Shown here: piece by piece, positions 22,254-32,006 of the stretch
How the letters are laid out: every line of letters begins with the position of its first letter
Numbering within the stretch: position 1 is the first letter of the stretch
NCBI RefSeq assembly: GCF_001640025.1
Contig: NC_031673.1
Coordinates: 2,108,001 to 2,172,000 of the forward strand
Source: Sugiyamaella lignohabitans
Taxonomy: Eukaryota; Ascomycota; Dipodascomycetes; Dipodascales; Trichomonascaceae
DNA: 64,000 bases
Direction of reading: 5' to 3'
Made by a program: the position numbers and the translations under genes
The notes under the pieces: generated by a model
The model's database searches: none
What the model saw: the letters and a program-made list of their open reading frames with translations, nothing else
Told to the model about the DNA's origin: nothing

Positions 22254-22591
22254 TGCAAATCAGATCAAAATCAAGAAGACCACAAAAAAAATAATATATA
22301 ATCCAGTAAAAAATATAAATATCAACCGTCAAATCAGTAAATTCACACTGAATAAATCGATATCGTATACAGATCAAACCAAACTAGTTCCTTCGACGCC
22401 CTTTTATACCCGTCGTCGTCCTCGACCATGTGCTAATCTGCATCCCTTATCTCCACCGGCATGCCGCGGCGCCCTCCCCCGACGGCCACCCTCCGGGTCC
22501 TCACGGGCACTCTCTGGGCCTCTTTAGACCCACCGGGCATCCCTCCGGCCTACTGTCACCGCGCAAAACTGAACTCCAGGGGCTGGGGTCG

Positions 22592-22646
22592 TGCCTCCGG
22601 CGGCTGGGGCTCCGCCCCAGACCCCGTGGCTCCTGCTTCGCAGGAG
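22592..22646 (+). repeat. Hairpin element arm
   Basis: A-B-C order with CTCCTGC-TTC-GCAGGAG. It is preceded by a partial duplicate GGGGCTGGGGTCG. Confidence 0.9.
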
Positions 22647-22865
22647 ATTGCGTGGGGTTCCCCTGTTCACTGCCGTTTCTGGCCGATTTTCTGCCCTTTT
22701 TTGGTGTTAGCTGTCACTGGAAACTGGCCAACGTTCACAGTTTTTTTTTTTGCGTTTCCAGTTTCTACAACATTCGCAGTTGTTAGGGGTCCCTGAAAAC
22801 TCCTCACCGATATCGGGCTCTTCCTGCCGTCACTCCACAGAAAAACCTCCTCCGTCCCCAACCAT

Positions 22866-22920
22866 CTCCTGCGAAGCAGGAGCCACGGGGTCTGGGGCGG
22901 AGCCCCAGCCGCCAGAGGCA
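22866..22920 (-). repeat. Hairpin element arm
   Basis: C-B-A order with CTCCTGC-GAA-GCAGGAG. Module A has one change (GCCGCCAGAGGCA). Confidence 0.9.
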
Positions 22921-23063
22921 CACACCCCCCTGTAAAAGTCCCCCCTGGATTCCCCTGAGTATGCAGGGTCTGGTGAGCCGCAGGAAGCAATATGATCGGC
23001 AGTAAACAAATAGGCCCGTGAACATGCCAAGTGTGGGAAGTTAAGTGAAAAAAGAAGAGAAAG

Positions 23064-23852
23064 ATGAGTTCGGCCGGCAAGTCTGTTGAGCCTGTGACGG
23101 TGGAGTCGTTGAAGGTCGAGGTTGAAAAACTGGCAACCCAGGTCAGGAAAAATACGAATGCTATTATTGACACGGGCCGCCATGTGCTCAGTATTCAGAT
23201 TGAACATGAGAAGCAGTTGCTAGCTAAAGAAGGTCTCTCTGAAACCCGTGAAGTTGCTACTGGTACTGGCAGTGGTGTAACTGGTGCTGGTGGTGCTGGT
23301 AGTTCAGTGATAGATTCAAAATCGTACAGAGAAAGAAAACGTGACATTGATTTGGATTCGGATGACGAAGTGGACGACCGGGGAGCTGGTCGCAGTGGAG
23401 GCCAGGGAGGGTCGAATGACGCTATTACTTCAGAAGATATCGTTGATCTGGTGACAGAATTACAGGGCCAGCTGGATATGCTCGACGAGCGGTCGGTCAG
23501 ACGGACTGCTAATGCGTTTGTGGCAGCCGAGTCGGATCCTATAGCCCCTCTACCGGGTCGCGACGGCGAGTTCCCAGCCGAAACCGAATCATTTCCAGCC
23601 ACTCTGGGCGAGTTTAAGGCCCTGGACACGAGCCAAGTCGAGTTCTGGCTGAAATGGTACGAACTGCTGCCACCCGACGAAGAAGAACTGGCTCAACTGC
23701 TCGACCGAGCCGGTGCTACCCTCGAAGACGTCGGCCAACCAGCGTCCACAGCCCCTAAACCAGAACCCTCTATCGACGAAACCAACGCCAATTTCGACTC
23801 TCTGGCACGTTTTCTCGGTATCCGGGCTCGCAGGACGAAGGGTGTTTGGTAG
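23064..23852 (+). CDS. MRP8: Mrp8-like conserved protein
   Basis: 262 residues. It resembles S. cerevisiae Mrp8: an N-terminal heptad-like stretch (about 10-55), an acidic serine/glycine linker, then the conserved block LVTELQGQLDMLDERSVRR, IAPLPGRDGEFP, FPATLGEFKAL, a W-x2-W-Y-E-L-L-P-P segment and a C-terminal ARFLGIRARR. Mrp8 was once listed as a mitochondrial ribosomal protein but its role is unsettled, and I see no obvious presequence here. The gene is convergent with NOP9, with a composite hairpin element filling the 203-bp gap. Confidence 0.75.
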   Translation: MSSAGKSVEPVTVESLKVEVEKLATQVRKNTNAIIDTGRHVLSIQIEHEKQLLAKEGLSETREVATGTGSGVTGAGGAGSSVIDSKSYRERKRDIDLDSDDEVDDRGAGRSGGQGGSNDAITSEDIVDLVTELQGQLDMLDERSVRRTANAFVAAESDPIAPLPGRDGEFPAETESFPATLGEFKALDTSQVEFWLKWYELLPPDEEELAQLLDRAGATLEDVGQPASTAPKPEPSIDETNANFDSLARFLGIRARRTKGVW

Positions 23853-23863
23853 ACGGGGGACTG

Positions 23864-24005
23864 TGCCTCCGGCGGCTGGGGCTCCGCCCCAGACCCCGTT
23901 GCTCCTGCTTCGCAGGAGTTTTCGTGCGAGATCCCCCCAAGTACCGACTCGAGCGAAGCGAGAGGAGCAGCGGGGTCTGGGGCGGAGCCCCAGCCGCCGG
24001 AGGCA
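23864..24005. repeat. Composite hairpin element (142 bp) between MRP8-like and NOP9
   Basis: Arm 23864-23918 (+, CTCCTGC hairpin) and arm 23945-24005 (-, CTCGAGC hairpin), spacer 26 nt. It starts 12 nt after the MRP8-like stop codon. Confidence 0.95.
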
Positions 24006-24055
24006 GAGCGGCCCCAATGTGTATAAGGAAATGCTAATATTACTATTTATACAGT

Positions 24056-26383
24056 TCAGGCGGTCGAGGGTCGGTCGTAGGGTTTTTGTTTGTGACGGGG
24101 CGGGCCGTAGGGAGTTCTGCCGGGAGGGCCTCGTTTGAAGGGGGGTTGTTGTTTGGGCTCGGGTCGGCGTTGTTTGGATTCGACTGCAGACCTGCTTTGG
24201 CCGAGAGATTCGGCAAGAGCGTCTTCCTGCTGTTTGACGAGACTCCACCACTCGAATCGTCGACGGACGTACTTCTCGAGCTCCCAGTTCTTCCATACCA
24301 GCTTTCCGTAGATCGAGTTCTTGACAGTAGTGGCGTCGTTGACGAGCTGGTCGGCAATGCGTTCGCGGAAATGCTTCAGTTTGAAGGTGTATTTCCACAT
24401 GGCATCCACAATGTGTGAAGCATAGGCGTTGCATGCGAGATCCACGACGTTGGTGGTCAGATTGTTGAGCAGTCGACGACGGACAATGATATCTACTTCG
24501 GGAAGGAGACAGCTTTGTAGGACGTGCGAGAAGATCGAGTGTTTGGTCACCTGGATCAGCTTCTCCTCGGGCAGGTCAATGAACCCTTCAGAAATGTCTT
24601 TCAGGAATTCAGGCGAAAATGCAATAAGAGATTCAACAAATAATGCTCTGTGTCGTTCTTCGGCAGTGGGCCAGTCTTGGTCTCGTGTGTTGCCGAGAGT
24701 CGAGCCTTCGAGTTTGAGAAGCTTTTCTAAGAACTCGCTACTGTTGGTACATGAATACTTGTTCTTAATCACAGTAGCCAGGTCCTTGACTTTGTATCCG
24801 TGTGACGATGCCGATGACAGAACGGCCTTGACAATTAGTAAATTGTTGGAGTTGATGAGAATGTCCAGAACTGGGACGGCACAGTCGATAATCTCCTTGC
24901 TCTGAACAGGGGGGAGTTTCTTCAAAAGAGCTGGGAATATAAAGTTGGCAACACTGTCTCTTTTGATGAGCTTGTCTAATCGGTGCTGGATATATTGCAC
25001 ATAGAGACGGTTGACTGTTGATGTTGGGAGTGAATCAGCAATCACTGCTTCAAAAAAGTATAGACCAATGGGGTCGGATAATAAATACTCTACAAAGGCC
25101 TCCTCAGTCGATTCCTTTTCTGAAGTGGGGTCCAGTTGGAAAATCAGTTTGGTGATGGAAGAGGCGGCGTTGTTCTTCTTACGTTGCTTCTTTTTAGAGG
25201 AAGACGACAAAGAGTTTTCAAGCTTGATAATAAGCTGGATCACTGGTGAACTGACTTTATGAATAGCCAGTTCACGAGCACCCGATACACTGTCAATGTC
25301 TTCTGTAATAGCAGCAAGTGTTTCTTGTAGCTTTTCTTTGAAAGAGGATGGAACCTGGTATGCAGTTTCGAACTCGTCATTATCACTGATAGAGATCATT
25401 TTTCTGGCAATCTTAGACTTTTTACTTCGCAAAGCGGATTTAGTAGTTGTAGATGGCAGTTTAGATCCTGAAAGAACCAGTAACAATAGTCTCAGGACAT
25501 GCGAAGCGTAATCATGGCTTGTCAAACTCTTGAATTCAGGTTTCAACTCGTCAACCATTCGGATAATTAAACTTTCCATGGTTACAAGATCGCCGTCATT
25601 AGTCTTGTAGGATGAAGTGGTTTCTTTATCAGCTCCCTGTTCGGCTTCTTCTGTGTTTTCCTTGTATAAATCAGCGGGATTGGCTGCCAACATCTCCTTC
25701 TCTACAAGAGCAGCACTACGGACCATGATTGTTTCGACACAGTGTGATGAGTACTTGTGTTTCGAAAGATTCAAAAAATGACCGGAAAAGGCCTTGAAAA
25801 TAGCCAATAGCTGACGATTGTCTGCAAGTAGAATCAACCTCTCGACTAATTTTGAGCAGATTTGATTTGTCACGAGCTTCAACTCTTTTCCTCTAGCCTC
25901 GTCTAACACACCTGCAATGAATCCCATTCTCTCGTCGTTATTCGCAAAAGCATTAGCAGCCAGCGTCGACTCTGCTGACTTGAAGTATTCTAATTCGGTT
26001 CTGTCTACAATACCGAAAAATACAGACTGTTCGTGGCCAGCTCCTTCGCCCATGATCTGGTCGCCATCCTCGTCGACGCTTTTGCTCTTGTCAGACTTTT
26101 CTTTCTTCTGCTTCTCTCTTCTTCCACGGCTTTTCTTGACTTTAGTTTCTTCTTCACCAGGTTCATTGATCTGGCCATTAATCTCGCTACCAGCTTCGCC
26201 AGCAGCTCCTTCTGTATCCACGAAGAAAGGAGCTGGTTCTTCTGAGTCTACCACATCATCATTCTTCACTTTCTCTTCTTTTTCCTTTCTGCTCTTTTTT
26301 TCTTTCTTCTCCTTCTTATCCCGCTTTTCCTTCTTGTCTCTGGATTTATCTTTTGACATTTTCTCAACTGAATCCACTGACAT
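24056..26383 (-). CDS. NOP9: Nop9-like pumilio-repeat nucleolar protein
   Basis: 775 residues from ATG at 26383. Nop9 binds pre-rRNA near the ITS1 cleavage site and guards 20S pre-rRNA in small-subunit biogenesis. Residues 1-50 form a Lys/Glu-rich nucleolar-type tail. The body has degenerate Pumilio repeats, for example LVTNQICSKLVERLI, KHKYSSHCVETIM, SHDYASHVLRLLL and CNAYASHIVDAMW, and the C-terminal GKLVWKNWELEKY...RRRFEW segment fits Nop9. The C-terminus is Pro/Arg/Lys-rich. The frame is open to 26479, but a TATA-like motif overlaps the next upstream ATG (26425), so I prefer 26383. S. cerevisiae Nop9 is 666 residues; most of the excess is in the charged ends. Confidence 0.9.
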   Translation of the reverse strand: MSVDSVEKMSKDKSRDKKEKRDKKEKKEKKSRKEKEEKVKNDDVVDSEEPAPFFVDTEGAAGEAGSEINGQINEPGEEETKVKKSRGRREKQKKEKSDKSKSVDEDGDQIMGEGAGHEQSVFFGIVDRTELEYFKSAESTLAANAFANNDERMGFIAGVLDEARGKELKLVTNQICSKLVERLILLADNRQLLAIFKAFSGHFLNLSKHKYSSHCVETIMVRSAALVEKEMLAANPADLYKENTEEAEQGADKETTSSYKTNDGDLVTMESLIIRMVDELKPEFKSLTSHDYASHVLRLLLLVLSGSKLPSTTTKSALRSKKSKIARKMISISDNDEFETAYQVPSSFKEKLQETLAAITEDIDSVSGARELAIHKVSSPVIQLIIKLENSLSSSSKKKQRKKNNAASSITKLIFQLDPTSEKESTEEAFVEYLLSDPIGLYFFEAVIADSLPTSTVNRLYVQYIQHRLDKLIKRDSVANFIFPALLKKLPPVQSKEIIDCAVPVLDILINSNNLLIVKAVLSSASSHGYKVKDLATVIKNKYSCTNSSEFLEKLLKLEGSTLGNTRDQDWPTAEERHRALFVESLIAFSPEFLKDISEGFIDLPEEKLIQVTKHSIFSHVLQSCLLPEVDIIVRRRLLNNLTTNVVDLACNAYASHIVDAMWKYTFKLKHFRERIADQLVNDATTVKNSIYGKLVWKNWELEKYVRRRFEWWSLVKQQEDALAESLGQSRSAVESKQRRPEPKQQPPFKRGPPGRTPYGPPRHKQKPYDRPSTA

Positions 26384-26422
26384 TGCTGAGGGCTTTGGTC
26401 GGTCTCTCCAGATTCCCACTGG

Positions 26423-26435
26423 CATATATAAATAT
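26423..26435 (-). promoter_or_regulatory. Candidate TATA box of NOP9
   Basis: On the minus strand the sequence reads TATTTATATATG, about 40-50 nt before the chosen start codon. It overlaps an in-frame upstream ATG, which argues against that ATG being used. Confidence 0.4.
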
Positions 26436-26676
26436 TTTTTGCAGCCGCAGGTTATCCGATAAGATAAGGGCAAGGGCACTATCGACTGTGAACTTCAAGC
26501 TGATGTGAATCTGACCACAAATACTTAGAAAGGGTCTATAATTTAGGGTCATTTTAAATAGCAAATATCTGATTACTGGATACAAAAATTTATCTAATAA
26601 TATAACTTGGCTCTACTCGGCCAGTTCGTGAAGTATATACTCTGGTATAACTGCGACAAACTCTCAACATCAAGTA

Positions 26677-26748
26677 TCCGATATGGTGTAATGGCTAGCA
26701 CAGGACGCTCTCACCGTCCAGATCAGGGTTCGATTCCCTGTATCGGAG
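26677..26748 (+). tRNA. tRNA-Glu (CTC)
   Basis: A complete 72-nt cloverleaf: acceptor TCCGATA pairs with TATCGGA, anticodon stem GGACG/CGTCC with loop CTCTCAC (anticodon CTC), T arm CAGGG-TTCGATT-CCCTG. No intron and no encoded CCA. A six-T run follows. Confidence 0.97.
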
Positions 26749-27448
26749 TGTATCTTTTTTGTCGTTTATCCTGTCTCGTTCTAAACGGAGCAGAAATTTT
26801 TTCATGTTCGAAAAGGCATAGAAGTAGCTGCAGCTGCGCCGTGGAAAAAAAAATGCATGTCTGATCTCGGTCAAGTAATCTGCAATCAGTGATAAGCGGT
26901 GATTTTCTGACGGTCCCTGTTTTTGCTCCAGTCGCCAGTTTGTAGTCTAGGTTCTATGTACTTTGATAGTTGTTGACACTGAAACCATTGAATTAAATTA
27001 AAACATAATTAATAAACAAATTAAAATCTTACATTCAATATCTTATCTTTAAGAGTTTAATAATTAGCTATTGCTTAACAATGTTACACATATACAAGTT
27101 GCATATTGTGGCAGTGGACAACCTCTAAAAATAGCCACAGACTGGAATATATCCCTTTTATTTTCCTTTCTTTTTTGATCAAAAATAACAGGTTTCAATA
27201 CCTCAAACTTTTTGTCAGTGCCTTTTTGGCTATTTACAAAAATCTACTGTCTCACCAAAGCTCTGACAAAATAGTTATCTCCGTCGTCGTTAGATCTCCG
27301 ACGATCATCGGTTGTCACTGCCGAACTCAGATTTAGCATTGTTTCTCCTGCATATCTCATACTCTATTTCTGAAACCTATAAAGTAGTAAGGCACCCCTA
27401 CCTATCTCATTAAAGTACATACATTTTATCATTTGGCAGGTCAAACGA
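26749..27448. other. Intergenic region after tRNA-Glu
   Basis: AT-rich, with no recognisable gene and no hairpin element. The stretch before 27449 is the presumed promoter and leader of the first small membrane-protein gene. A TTTGGCAG motif at 27432-27439 could be a leader-intron acceptor, but I see no matching upstream exon. Confidence 0.6.
26755..26760 (+). terminator. Pol III terminator of tRNA-Glu (CTC)
   Basis: Run of T residues 6 nt after the tRNA end. Confidence 0.85.
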
Positions 27449-27788
27449 ATGTCAAACCTGCTAATTCAAGAAGAAAGGACTGGTTTATCTGTTCCACCTC
27501 CAGCCCAAGCTCCCATCACATTTGCTGGTAATATTGCAGACGAAATCGCCAATAAAGTATCAGAGAATCTTATCAACGGCGGACCCAGACCCATAGAACC
27601 CGATACAGAGAAACACAAAGTAATCACCAAGCATCAATACAGGATCTGGATAGTCCTTACTACGTTTTTAGTGGCTACTTTTCTTGCTGAAATGTAAGTG
27701 ATGCGAAAATAACTGTGGTTCATGTAAAAATACTAACGCATGTTGCAGTGCCAGTCTCCTTCTTCATCTTAGATTCTTTTGGGATTAA
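27449..27788 (+). CDS. Small single-pass membrane protein, one intron (tandem copy 1)
   Basis: Coding join 27449..27693 and 27749..27788, 94 residues; I do not recognise the family. The N-terminal two thirds are polar and proline-containing. A hydrophobic helix spans about 69-90 and the protein ends in RFFWD. The intron has donor GTAAGT, branch TACTAAC and acceptor TTGCAG, phase 2; splicing converts an in-frame stop just past the donor into a further 13 codons. Its C-terminal third resembles the next gene: both have HKV, then Y-x2-W-I, then T and L-V, and both are interrupted by a phase-2 intron 18 codons after the conserved Tyr. Homology to the neighbour supports both splice models. Confidence 0.7.
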
Positions 27789-27810
27789 TAAACCATAAAT
27801 CAAATTAATC

Positions 27811-27995
27811 ATGGCACAGTCTGTATCAATACCAAATCACAAGGTATTGTCCCGAAGAGGATATAACGCGTGGATTGGAATCACTGTCACGCTGGTGGTA
27901 TTAGTATTTTTGCTCGCGTAAGTATTGAAACATTGCCTGAAGTGGAAATTAGTAGTGTTACTAACTATTCAAGTGTTGCGGATATTTTTATCTGA
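27811..27995 (+). CDS. Tiny membrane protein, one intron (tandem copy 2)
   Basis: Coding join 27811..27917 and 27974..27995, only 42 residues. It has a basic N-terminus (HKVLSRRGY) followed by one hydrophobic helix (about 21-42) ending ADIFI. The intron has donor GTAAGT, branch TACTAAC and acceptor TTCAAG, at the same position and phase as in the gene just upstream. Only 22 nt separate the upstream stop from this ATG, so an independent promoter is unlikely. The mRNA may be dicistronic, or the first donor may splice to this gene's acceptor (phases match), giving an alternative C-terminus. The function is unknown. Confidence 0.6.
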
Positions 27996-28131
27996 TAGAA
28001 ATGTACAACACCCCCGTAATTTTAGCTTTGTAATCTTATTTATAAATTGGATATTCCAATCTAATATATTAATTGGCATGATAAAAAGGAACTGCATGAA
28101 CTTTAAACTGGACATAAAAAAAGGGAACAGC

Positions 28132-28139
28132 AAAAAAAA
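28132..28139 (-). terminator. Pol III terminator of tRNA-Glu (TTC)
   Basis: Eight consecutive T residues on the minus strand, 4 nt beyond the tRNA 3' end. Confidence 0.85.
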
Positions 28140-28143
28140 GATA

Positions 28144-28215
28144 CTCCGATACTGGGAATCGAACCCAGAACTGCTCGGTGAAAGCGAACCGTGCTAGCCG
28201 TTACACTATATCGGA
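28144..28215 (-). tRNA. tRNA-Glu (TTC)
   Basis: A 72-nt cloverleaf on the minus strand: acceptor TCCGATA/TATCGGA, anticodon stem GTTCG/CGAGC with loop CTTTCAC (anticodon TTC), T arm CTGGG-TTCGATT-CCCAG. It shares the acceptor stem and most of the D arm with tRNA-Glu(CTC) at 26677. No intron. Confidence 0.97.
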
Positions 28216-29231
28216 AATTTCTTGGAAAGTTTGTTAATTGTTCCTATTTGAGGATTGTGTGGAGGGTTTATTTTATTGTGGCAAGCAAGCATTGACCTGC
28301 ATATTGCGAACCGAAAACGGCCCTACACTCTAAAAATTGAAGGATTATCTGAATAAATATCGAACAAACATTGCCAGTGAAAAATTATTACCAACTATAG
28401 TGAAAAAGTAGTTTAAAGATAAGCTATTAGATAAAAATAAAAAAAACGGGGGTTTAATAGACGCGATACAAGTTTGAATATGATTTGCTAAGGTCGTATG
28501 TCTCCATGATTGTGACAGGGTGATTTATCACCAGAAAGAAATTGTAAGATTCAATCCATCACAACAAGAATACAATAGATCAGTCTGGCGAATTGACCAC
28601 TGAGAAACGAATTTAGGGCTTCCGGCCACTGAAAAATTCTCAAATATTATCTAGACTCCAATTTCGTCATCAACTTAACAGCAGAACTAAAAACTCGTTA
28701 TTTATTATTATTATTTTTGTGGCTTAGTTGCTAAGTCAATGGACATATTATAAAGAAGAATTTACTTGCATCTTAATTGTTATATCTACTTACGGTAAAT
28801 GCCTCCACGACATCTAATTGTTTTTAACGTACTCATTTTTTGAGAGTGTTATCGCAGAAAAAGTACCAGAGCCAGGTGTGCTACAACCAGGTAGTCTTCA
28901 AAATAGCAGTCCCAGGAGTCAGCTGGAAATCTGATTAACAATCTTCTTTTTATTGTCAATAAAATATACAGTACAGGAGCTGTCATCCTCCAGAACATAT
29001 GGCGAGGAAACGAATGTCTCGCGTCACCGACGTAAAAAGTAGTGGATAGCAAAAGTTCATTATAATCGACTCAGAAGCTCTATATTCGATACTAATTGAC
29101 TCCAGGACTCAGTATAAGAAGATATTGACTTTGAAATACTTTTTTTTTCGACTCAAATGGGGTGTAAAACGGGTTCAATCTAACGGAGAGATTAACCTCA
29201 AAACCAAGCTGGGTGAAAGAGTTTCCGTAAA
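28216..29231. other. AT-rich intergenic region between two tRNA genes
   Basis: I looked for LTR remnants, as retroelements often target DNA upstream of tRNA genes, and saw none with clear TG...CA ends. No gene is recognised. Short ATTGACTC repeats occur near 29090-29130. Confidence 0.5.
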
Positions 29232-29339
29232 GGTTCTGTGGTGTAGTGGTTATCACGTATCGTTCACATTAAGTGCATATCTTCTGATATGTATTCGATG
29301 ATGCCGATAAGGTCACGAGTTCGACCCTCGTCAGGATCA
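29232..29339 (+). tRNA. tRNA-Val (CAC) with a 35-nt intron
   Basis: Acceptor GGTTCTG pairs with CAGGATC (two G-T wobbles), discriminator A. Anticodon stem TATCG/CGATA, with loop TTCACA|C interrupted after the base 3' of anticodon CAC by an intron at about 29269-29303. T arm ACGAG-TTCGACC-CTCGT. The intron lies at the canonical position between nucleotides 37 and 38 and can form a short hairpin (GCATATC/GATATGT). Confidence 0.93.
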
Positions 29340-29350
29340 TGATTTATTTC

Positions 29351-29362
29351 TTTTTGTTTTTT
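29351..29362 (+). terminator. Pol III terminator of tRNA-Val
   Basis: T5-G-T6 run 12 nt beyond the tRNA. Confidence 0.8.
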
Positions 29363-29594
29363 AAATAAAATTCAAATTTTTTGGTTTTCCTTTTGCAATT
29401 AGTCAATACAAAAATGCTATTGTAGATTTAAATTCACAAGTTTTAATATAAAACACAAACAGTGGGTTTCTAGCTACCACGCGTTGTTAAACGGCTGGTA
29501 TTTATTTGTTTACTTTTGAATGCATGGCAATGCCGATCTTGAAATCAGAACCCAACTTCTTACAGTTTACACTACACTCACACTTTCATACAAA

Positions 29595-31754
29595 ATGAAA
29601 TCCAAAAAGAATCTGTATTCATTAGAAACACGTCTAGAAACATTTAGTGGAACATGGCTTCATGGGTCGAAATCAAGAGCCAAGAAAAATCATGTTTCAT
29701 GGCCTCATGTAAAACCCACGTCGAGCCAAATGGCGGCAGCGGGATTTTATTTCAATCCGAGCGTAGATAGCAAGGATAATGCTACTTGTTTCATTTGCCA
29801 ACATTCATTAGATGGCTGGGAATCAGAGGATGACCCAATACAAGAACATCTGGCACATGCTTCAAGTTGTCCATGGGCTCAATTATGCGGTAGACCTTGG
29901 ATGGTTGATGAAGATGTTGAACCAGAGACATTATACGACACTATTTATAATCCACATACTGAAGAATCGTTAAATGCTCGTCTCGAGACATTTGCAGGAT
30001 GCTGGCCACATGATTCAAAAAAAGGTTGGATTCCTATCAGTTTGAATATGGCCAAAGCAGGTTTCTTCTACTCGTCGGCCACTGTTGATGATGATGTTGC
30101 CAAGTGTGCTTATTGTGAAATGGAATTGGATGGATGGGAGATGAGAGATGATCCAATACTGGAACATAAAAGAAGAAACGAACAGTGTCTTTTTTTTACA
30201 ACTGAGCCTCCACTGGGTAGTGAAGACGCAGAACCAATAAAGCATGCCCAGAGCACACGAGGTCGTAAGGTTTCTATTGGTACTGAGACAGCTTCGGATA
30301 AAGTGCCTGCAGCAAAGAAAGGGCAGAAGAGACCAAGTACAGCAGGCTCAGAAGATAGTGAAGAGCCACAAACAAAAAAGAAAAAAACGACAAAGAAAAC
30401 CAAGACCCCAGCTCCTAAGACACCAAAGGAAGGTAACCTTCGACTTTCAATTTTTGAGGATAGCGACGAGGATATGGCAGATGAGCCACTTACGACAGCA
30501 GAGATACCCCAAAAGTTACGAGGTTTTTCGACTTCAACACCTCGCAAAAGCGTACCAGGTGCCAAAGATTCGAACAATTCAACTGTAGAGGACGTCTCAT
30601 TGCATATTCCTGGGGGATTCCCCAAAGGAAAGAGAAGGCTCATGAAGAGAAAGAGTAGTGAACCTAAAAGGGCGTTTGATTTGAGTTTTAGAGAGGTAGA
30701 GGTGAAGTCATTACAACCAGATAAGTTGGATGATCAGCCAGGAGAGGTTTTAAAGAGAACGAAGCAGGTATTAGTGGAAAGCGTCGAGGAGGTTATTGAG
30801 CCAATCGAAGAGCCCGTTGGCGAACCCGTTGATGAGCCGGTTGAAGAGTCAGCCGAAGAGCTAGTTGATGAGCCGGTTGAAGAGTCAGCCGAAGAGCCAG
30901 TTGAAGAGCCAGTTGAAGAGTCAGTCGAAGAGCCAGTCGAGGAGCCAGTCGAAGAGCCAGTCGAGGAGCCAGTCGAAGGGCCAGGCGAAGAGCCAGTCGA
31001 AGAGCCAGTCGAGGAGCCAGTCGAAGAGCCAGTCGAGGAGCCAGTCGAAGAGCCAGTCGAGGAGCCAGTCGATGAGCCGGTTGAAGAGCCAGTAGAAGAG
31101 TCAATTGAGGAGCCAGTTGATGAGCCAGTTGAAGATCCAGTTGAGGAAGCAGTCAAGGAGATCAAGGAACCATTCGAGGTGTCAATCGAGGAACCCGTCG
31201 AGGAGCCAGTCAAGGAGCCAATCGAGGAACCAGCTGAGGAACCAGTCGAAGAGCTAGTCAAGGAACCAGCTGAGGAGCCAGTTGAAGAGCCAGCTGAGGA
31301 AACTGTTACAGACCCTATCCAAGTGGACACCGAATCAATGCATAAAGAAAACCAATACCCATCAGAAACAGCAGAACCTACACCAGATGAATCGGAAGCT
31401 CCAGATCTATCCTCTAATTGGACAATACTAAGCTCTTCTACTCAGTCAGAACAGTACGAACTACCAGATCCTCAAACTCCCCCTAAACAACTAGAAACAG
31501 TGCCACTCTGGGATCCAATTGACGTGGACAGAGTGTTTTCAGTGCTAAACGAAATGAATTCGACAACAGAACTTGAATACGCCAAGGAACTTCCTCCATC
31601 CATGCTGGATACAACTGTCATCAACTGGCTTAGCAGGAATGGTGAAAATGCAGAAGCAGATTTGATGAAGAAATGCGAATCACTCGTTGAAAAGTATCGC
31701 AGCGAAGGAGAAAGAGCACTCGCAGCAATCATGAACTTGCCAACTATTGACTAA
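29595..31754 (+). CDS. BIR1: Bir1-like BIR-domain protein (survivin homologue)
   Basis: 719 residues from ATG at 29595; an in-frame ATG at 29520 would add 25 unremarkable residues. Bir1 is the survivin-like subunit of the chromosomal passenger complex, which brings Aurora B/Ipl1 to centromeres. Two BIR domains are visible: about 9-105 ([37 protein letters not shown] and C ligands) and about 130-205 ([35 protein letters not shown]). A basic Ser/Thr-rich linker with many K(K/R) clusters follows. Residues about 400-575 are a long EEPV-type repeat. The C-terminal helical segment ([31 protein letters not shown]) probably corresponds to the INCENP-binding end. The gene is convergent with JSN1, without a hairpin element between them. 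Confidence 0.92.
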   Translation: MKSKKNLYSLETRLETFSGTWLHGSKSRAKKNHVSWPHVKPTSSQMAAAGFYFNPSVDSKDNATCFICQHSLDGWESEDDPIQEHLAHASSCPWAQLCGRPWMVDEDVEPETLYDTIYNPHTEESLNARLETFAGCWPHDSKKGWIPISLNMAKAGFFYSSATVDDDVAKCAYCEMELDGWEMRDDPILEHKRRNEQCLFFTTEPPLGSEDAEPIKHAQSTRGRKVSIGTETASDKVPAAKKGQKRPSTAGSEDSEEPQTKKKKTTKKTKTPAPKTPKEGNLRLSIFEDSDEDMADEPLTTAEIPQKLRGFSTSTPRKSVPGAKDSNNSTVEDVSLHIPGGFPKGKRRLMKRKSSEPKRAFDLSFREVEVKSLQPDKLDDQPGEVLKRTKQVLVESVEEVIEPIEEPVGEPVDEPVEESAEELVDEPVEESAEEPVEEPVEESVEEPVEEPVEEPVEEPVEGPGEEPVEEPVEEPVEEPVEEPVEEPVEEPVDEPVEEPVEESIEEPVDEPVEDPVEEAVKEIKEPFEVSIEEPVEEPVKEPIEEPAEEPVEELVKEPAEEPVEEPAEETVTDPIQVDTESMHKENQYPSETAEPTPDESEAPDLSSNWTILSSSTQSEQYELPDPQTPPKQLETVPLWDPIDVDRVFSVLNEMNSTTELEYAKELPPSMLDTTVINWLSRNGENAEADLMKKCESLVEKYRSEGERALAAIMNLPTID
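30780..31320 (+). repeat. Coding minisatellite (EEPV) in BIR1
   Basis: A 12-bp unit GAAGAGCCAGTC / GAGGAGCCAGTC (E-E-P-V), often alternating as a 24-bp pair, is repeated more than 30 times, with D, S, A and K substitutions at the edges. The centre (30890-31080) is the most uniform, a sign of recent unequal exchange. The array keeps the frame throughout. Confidence 0.95.
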
Positions 31755-32006
31755 CTCACCATGTTTTACATTTACGACTGAATGACTCAACTCTGACACG
31801 ACCATATAAACGTATGAACATGATATATTTATATATATATATTTTATTGCTTATGTTGGCAAAAAAGATTAGTAAACATTGCAGAAAATTGATTTGCTTT
31901 TAAATATAACAATAGATATCTTTTTGTCATTAATGAGATTTCATTGCATGCTGATGTCAGCATTTTTTTGGTACTTTTGGAAGTGTCTTCTATAAGGAAT
32001 TTGTGG

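Larger units (their letters stand above)
22254..23063. other. Divergent promoter region, xanthine dioxygenase / MRP8-like
   Basis: No gene is seen. AT-rich DNA lies next to the dioxygenase start. The middle holds two hairpin arms pointing at each other 219 nt apart, with a T10 run (22740-22750) between them. Confidence 0.7.

Noticed and set aside
28216..29231. LTR or Ty-like remnant near the tRNA genes
   Set aside because: No TG...CA ends, no primer-binding or polypurine tract, no duplicated flank that I could see.
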